NCBI GenBank assembly: GCA_900696685.1
Contig: CAADHA010000075.1
Span: 1 to 64,000, forward strand
Direction of reading: 5' to 3'
DNA length: 64,000 bases
Source of the DNA: an uncultured Planctomycetota bacterium
GTDB taxonomy: Bacteria > Planctomycetota > Phycisphaerae > Phycisphaerales > UBA5793
Positions 62,894 through 64,000 of the stretch are shown here, piece after piece; the stretch's first letter is position 1; the number at the start of each line of letters is the position of its first letter. Both the position numbers and the translations under genes were made by a program. The notes beneath the pieces were generated by a model. That model was not told the DNA's origin, made no database searches, and saw only the letters and a list, made by a program, of their open reading frames with translations.

Positions 62894-64000
62894 TTACCCG
62901 GTCCCGCTCCGGGCGTGGAACGCGAGGTAGCGCTGCGTGTCCGCCTCGCCCATGAAGCGCGCCATCAGCCGCCGGTCAACCTGGAGCAGATCGACGTACA
63001 TGAGTCCGTCGAGGACGTGGCCGAACTCCGGATCGACGTTGAAGCCGAGCAGCCGCGCGTTGAGGCGCAGGTACTGCCGCAGGAGAACGGGCATGGGCTT
63101 GCCGTCGGCTTCGAGTTCGCGCACCAGCGCATCCACTTCGTCGAGGTCGCTCACCACCGTGCTGCCGCGGTACTGCTCCCAGTCGCGAGGCGGCAAGAGG
63201 CGGGGCGCGTGGCGAGGATGGATGAGTCCTCCAAGGCGCGGCAGGTACCGGTGCAGCCGCAGAAACGCCATCAGCAGCAGGCGCGACATCGTGGAATACT
63301 CGGCGCTGATGCTCACCGGCCCGATCAGCCCGGTGCAGCGCGGATCGCGCATCACGAAGCGCCCGATCCCCTTCCACAGCAGCATCAGCGGGGCCGTGGA
63401 CCGCTGCACCTCGGGGTGAATGAACGAACGGCCCAGTTCGAGGCACGTGCCGAGTTGCTTGAGCAGGCGCGTGCCGAAGCGGAAGAGCGTGTACGTGTAG
63501 AGGCCTTCAAGACCATGCGCGGCAAAGACTTCGTCGATTCGCGCGAGGCGGTAGGCGCCGAGGATGCGCCCCGCCTTGTCATCCCAGACGAAGAGGTGTT
63601 CATAGTGCCGGTCGAACCGGTCGAGGTCGACGCTGCGCCCCGTCCCCTCGCCCACGCCGCGGAACGCCACTTCGCGCAATCGCCCGATTTCGTTCATGGC
63701 GACAGGAATCGCCGCGAACGGCGCGCTGTAAACGCGCAAGTGCTGATGCGCGACCATCTCGCATGACGCCGGCAGCGCCGCGACTTCTTCCACCAGCGCC
63801 TCGCGGCCGGCCGGCTCGGCGATCGGCGACTCCTGCCTTGCCGACGGCACGCGGTCCGCGCGCCTGCCGTGGTCCTCACGCAGCAGTTCCGTGCGCCAGC
63901 GCAGGTACTCCGTGACCTCTTCCGCCCCGCCTCGCCTCCTCAGGTGCTCGAACGCGATGGGCCGGCCGATGCGCACATCTATCGGCTTCTCGCGGTGCCC
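62894..64000 (-). CDS. PlsC-GNAT fusion acyltransferase (OlsB/hemolysin-like), 5' end outside the window
   Basis: The frame is open to base 64000, so the N-terminus lies outside. The visible start (REKPIDVRIGRPIAFEHL) is the closing strand of a PlsC-type acyltransferase domain, followed by a linker (RWRTELLREDHGRR). The C-terminal 260 residues are a GNAT/hemolysin-like N-acyltransferase: YSAPFAAIPVAMNEIGRLRE, FVWDDKAGRILGAYRLARID, CLELGRSFIHPEVQRSTAPL. Such fusions transfer fatty acyl groups onto amino acids or glycerophospholipids (ornithine-lipid type chemistry). It converges on the hydrolase-DedA-ATP-grasp gene with 2 bp between stops. Confidence 0.85.
   Translation of the reverse strand, partial: GHREKPIDVRIGRPIAFEHLRRRGGAEEVTEYLRWRTELLREDHGRRADRVPSARQESPIAEPAGREALVEEVAALPASCEMVAHQHLRVYSAPFAAIPVAMNEIGRLREVAFRGVGEGTGRSVDLDRFDRHYEHLFVWDDKAGRILGAYRLARIDEVFAAHGLEGLYTYTLFRFGTRLLKQLGTCLELGRSFIHPEVQRSTAPLMLLWKGIGRFVMRDPRCTGLIGPVSISAEYSTMSRLLLMAFLRLHRYLPRLGGLIHPRHAPRLLPPRDWEQYRGSTVVSDLDEVDALVRELEADGKPMPVLLRQYLRLNARLLGFNVDPEFGHVLDGLMYVDLLQVDRRLMARFMGEADTQRYLAFHARSGTG

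Overview
The window is a chromosomal stretch of a GC-rich bacterium, most likely a planctomycete of the Phycisphaerae type. I infer this from gene content and not from a marker tree. The indicators are a PEP-CTERM-anchored secreted protein, a signal peptidase I enlarged by a roughly 280-residue insertion, SpoVR in a non-sporulating context, a DUF1015-serA-serC cluster, a CII-like phage-type regulator, large secreted proteins with few recognisable domains, and a UGA-decoded selenoprotein. There is no CRISPR array, no rRNA operon, no prophage and no intact transposase. Two copies of a planctomycete-style secreted or anchored protein family lie in the first 8 kb.

Layout. 1-8 kb (+): the 3' end of a TIGR03032 protein, a lipoprotein, spoVR, a CBS-pair protein, a transglutaminase-fold protein lacking the catalytic Cys and His, and a membrane-anchored paralogue of the lipoprotein. 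8-13 kb (-): an ECF sigma/anti-sigma pair coupled by ATGA, a PEP-CTERM protein, a class I glutamine amidotransferase and lepB. 13-16 kb (+): an Eis-like acetyltransferase and a secreted subtilisin. 16-20 kb (-): a small membrane protein, a large secreted protein with a C25/caspase-like tail, map, and a SelW-like selenoprotein whose Sec codon is an in-frame TGA, so it cannot appear in a standard ORF list. 20-22 kb (+): an MFS transporter coupled by TGATG to holB. 22-26 kb (-): fliS and an unusually long fliD. 26-30 kb (+): an HDOD-histidine kinase fusion overlapping a degenerate receiver-GAF protein.

30-38 kb: divergent miaB and ruvB, then an apparent minus-strand operon DUF1015-serA-serC-rrf2 (serine biosynthesis plus an Rrf2 regulator), then an acyl-CoA synthetase. 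38-45 kb: an AT-rich palindromic element resembling a REP/MITE, a CII-like regulator, a secreted TlpA-like thioredoxin, clpC, and a stand-alone LigD phosphoesterase-like protein. 45-49 kb (+): a TPR lipoprotein, an ArsR-methyltransferase fusion (SahR-like) next to ahcY with a CATCCG-N6-CGGATG palindrome between them, and a beta-hydroxyacid dehydrogenase. 49-53 kb: a large unknown secreted protein, and the rplM-rpsI operon with a strong hairpin terminator. 53-60 kb (+): a GH35-like protein with altered catalytic residues, pabB, a Nudix hydrolase, and zwf-pgl (oxidative pentose phosphate entry). 60-64 kb: tRNA-Arg(ACG) with a well-spaced promoter, a three-module membrane fusion (alpha/beta hydrolase, DedA, ATP-grasp), and a convergent PlsC-GNAT acyltransferase that runs off the window.

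Most of the window is housekeeping. The strongest non-routine observations are the hidden selenoprotein with a SECIS-like hairpin, the hydrolase-DedA-ATP-grasp fusion beside a PlsC-GNAT fusion, the SahR-ahcY module with a candidate operator, several enzyme folds with substituted catalytic residues (transglutaminase, GH35, receiver), the expanded LepB and FliD, and the palindromic repeat at 38.6 kb. Domain names come from reading motifs by eye. No database search was run.
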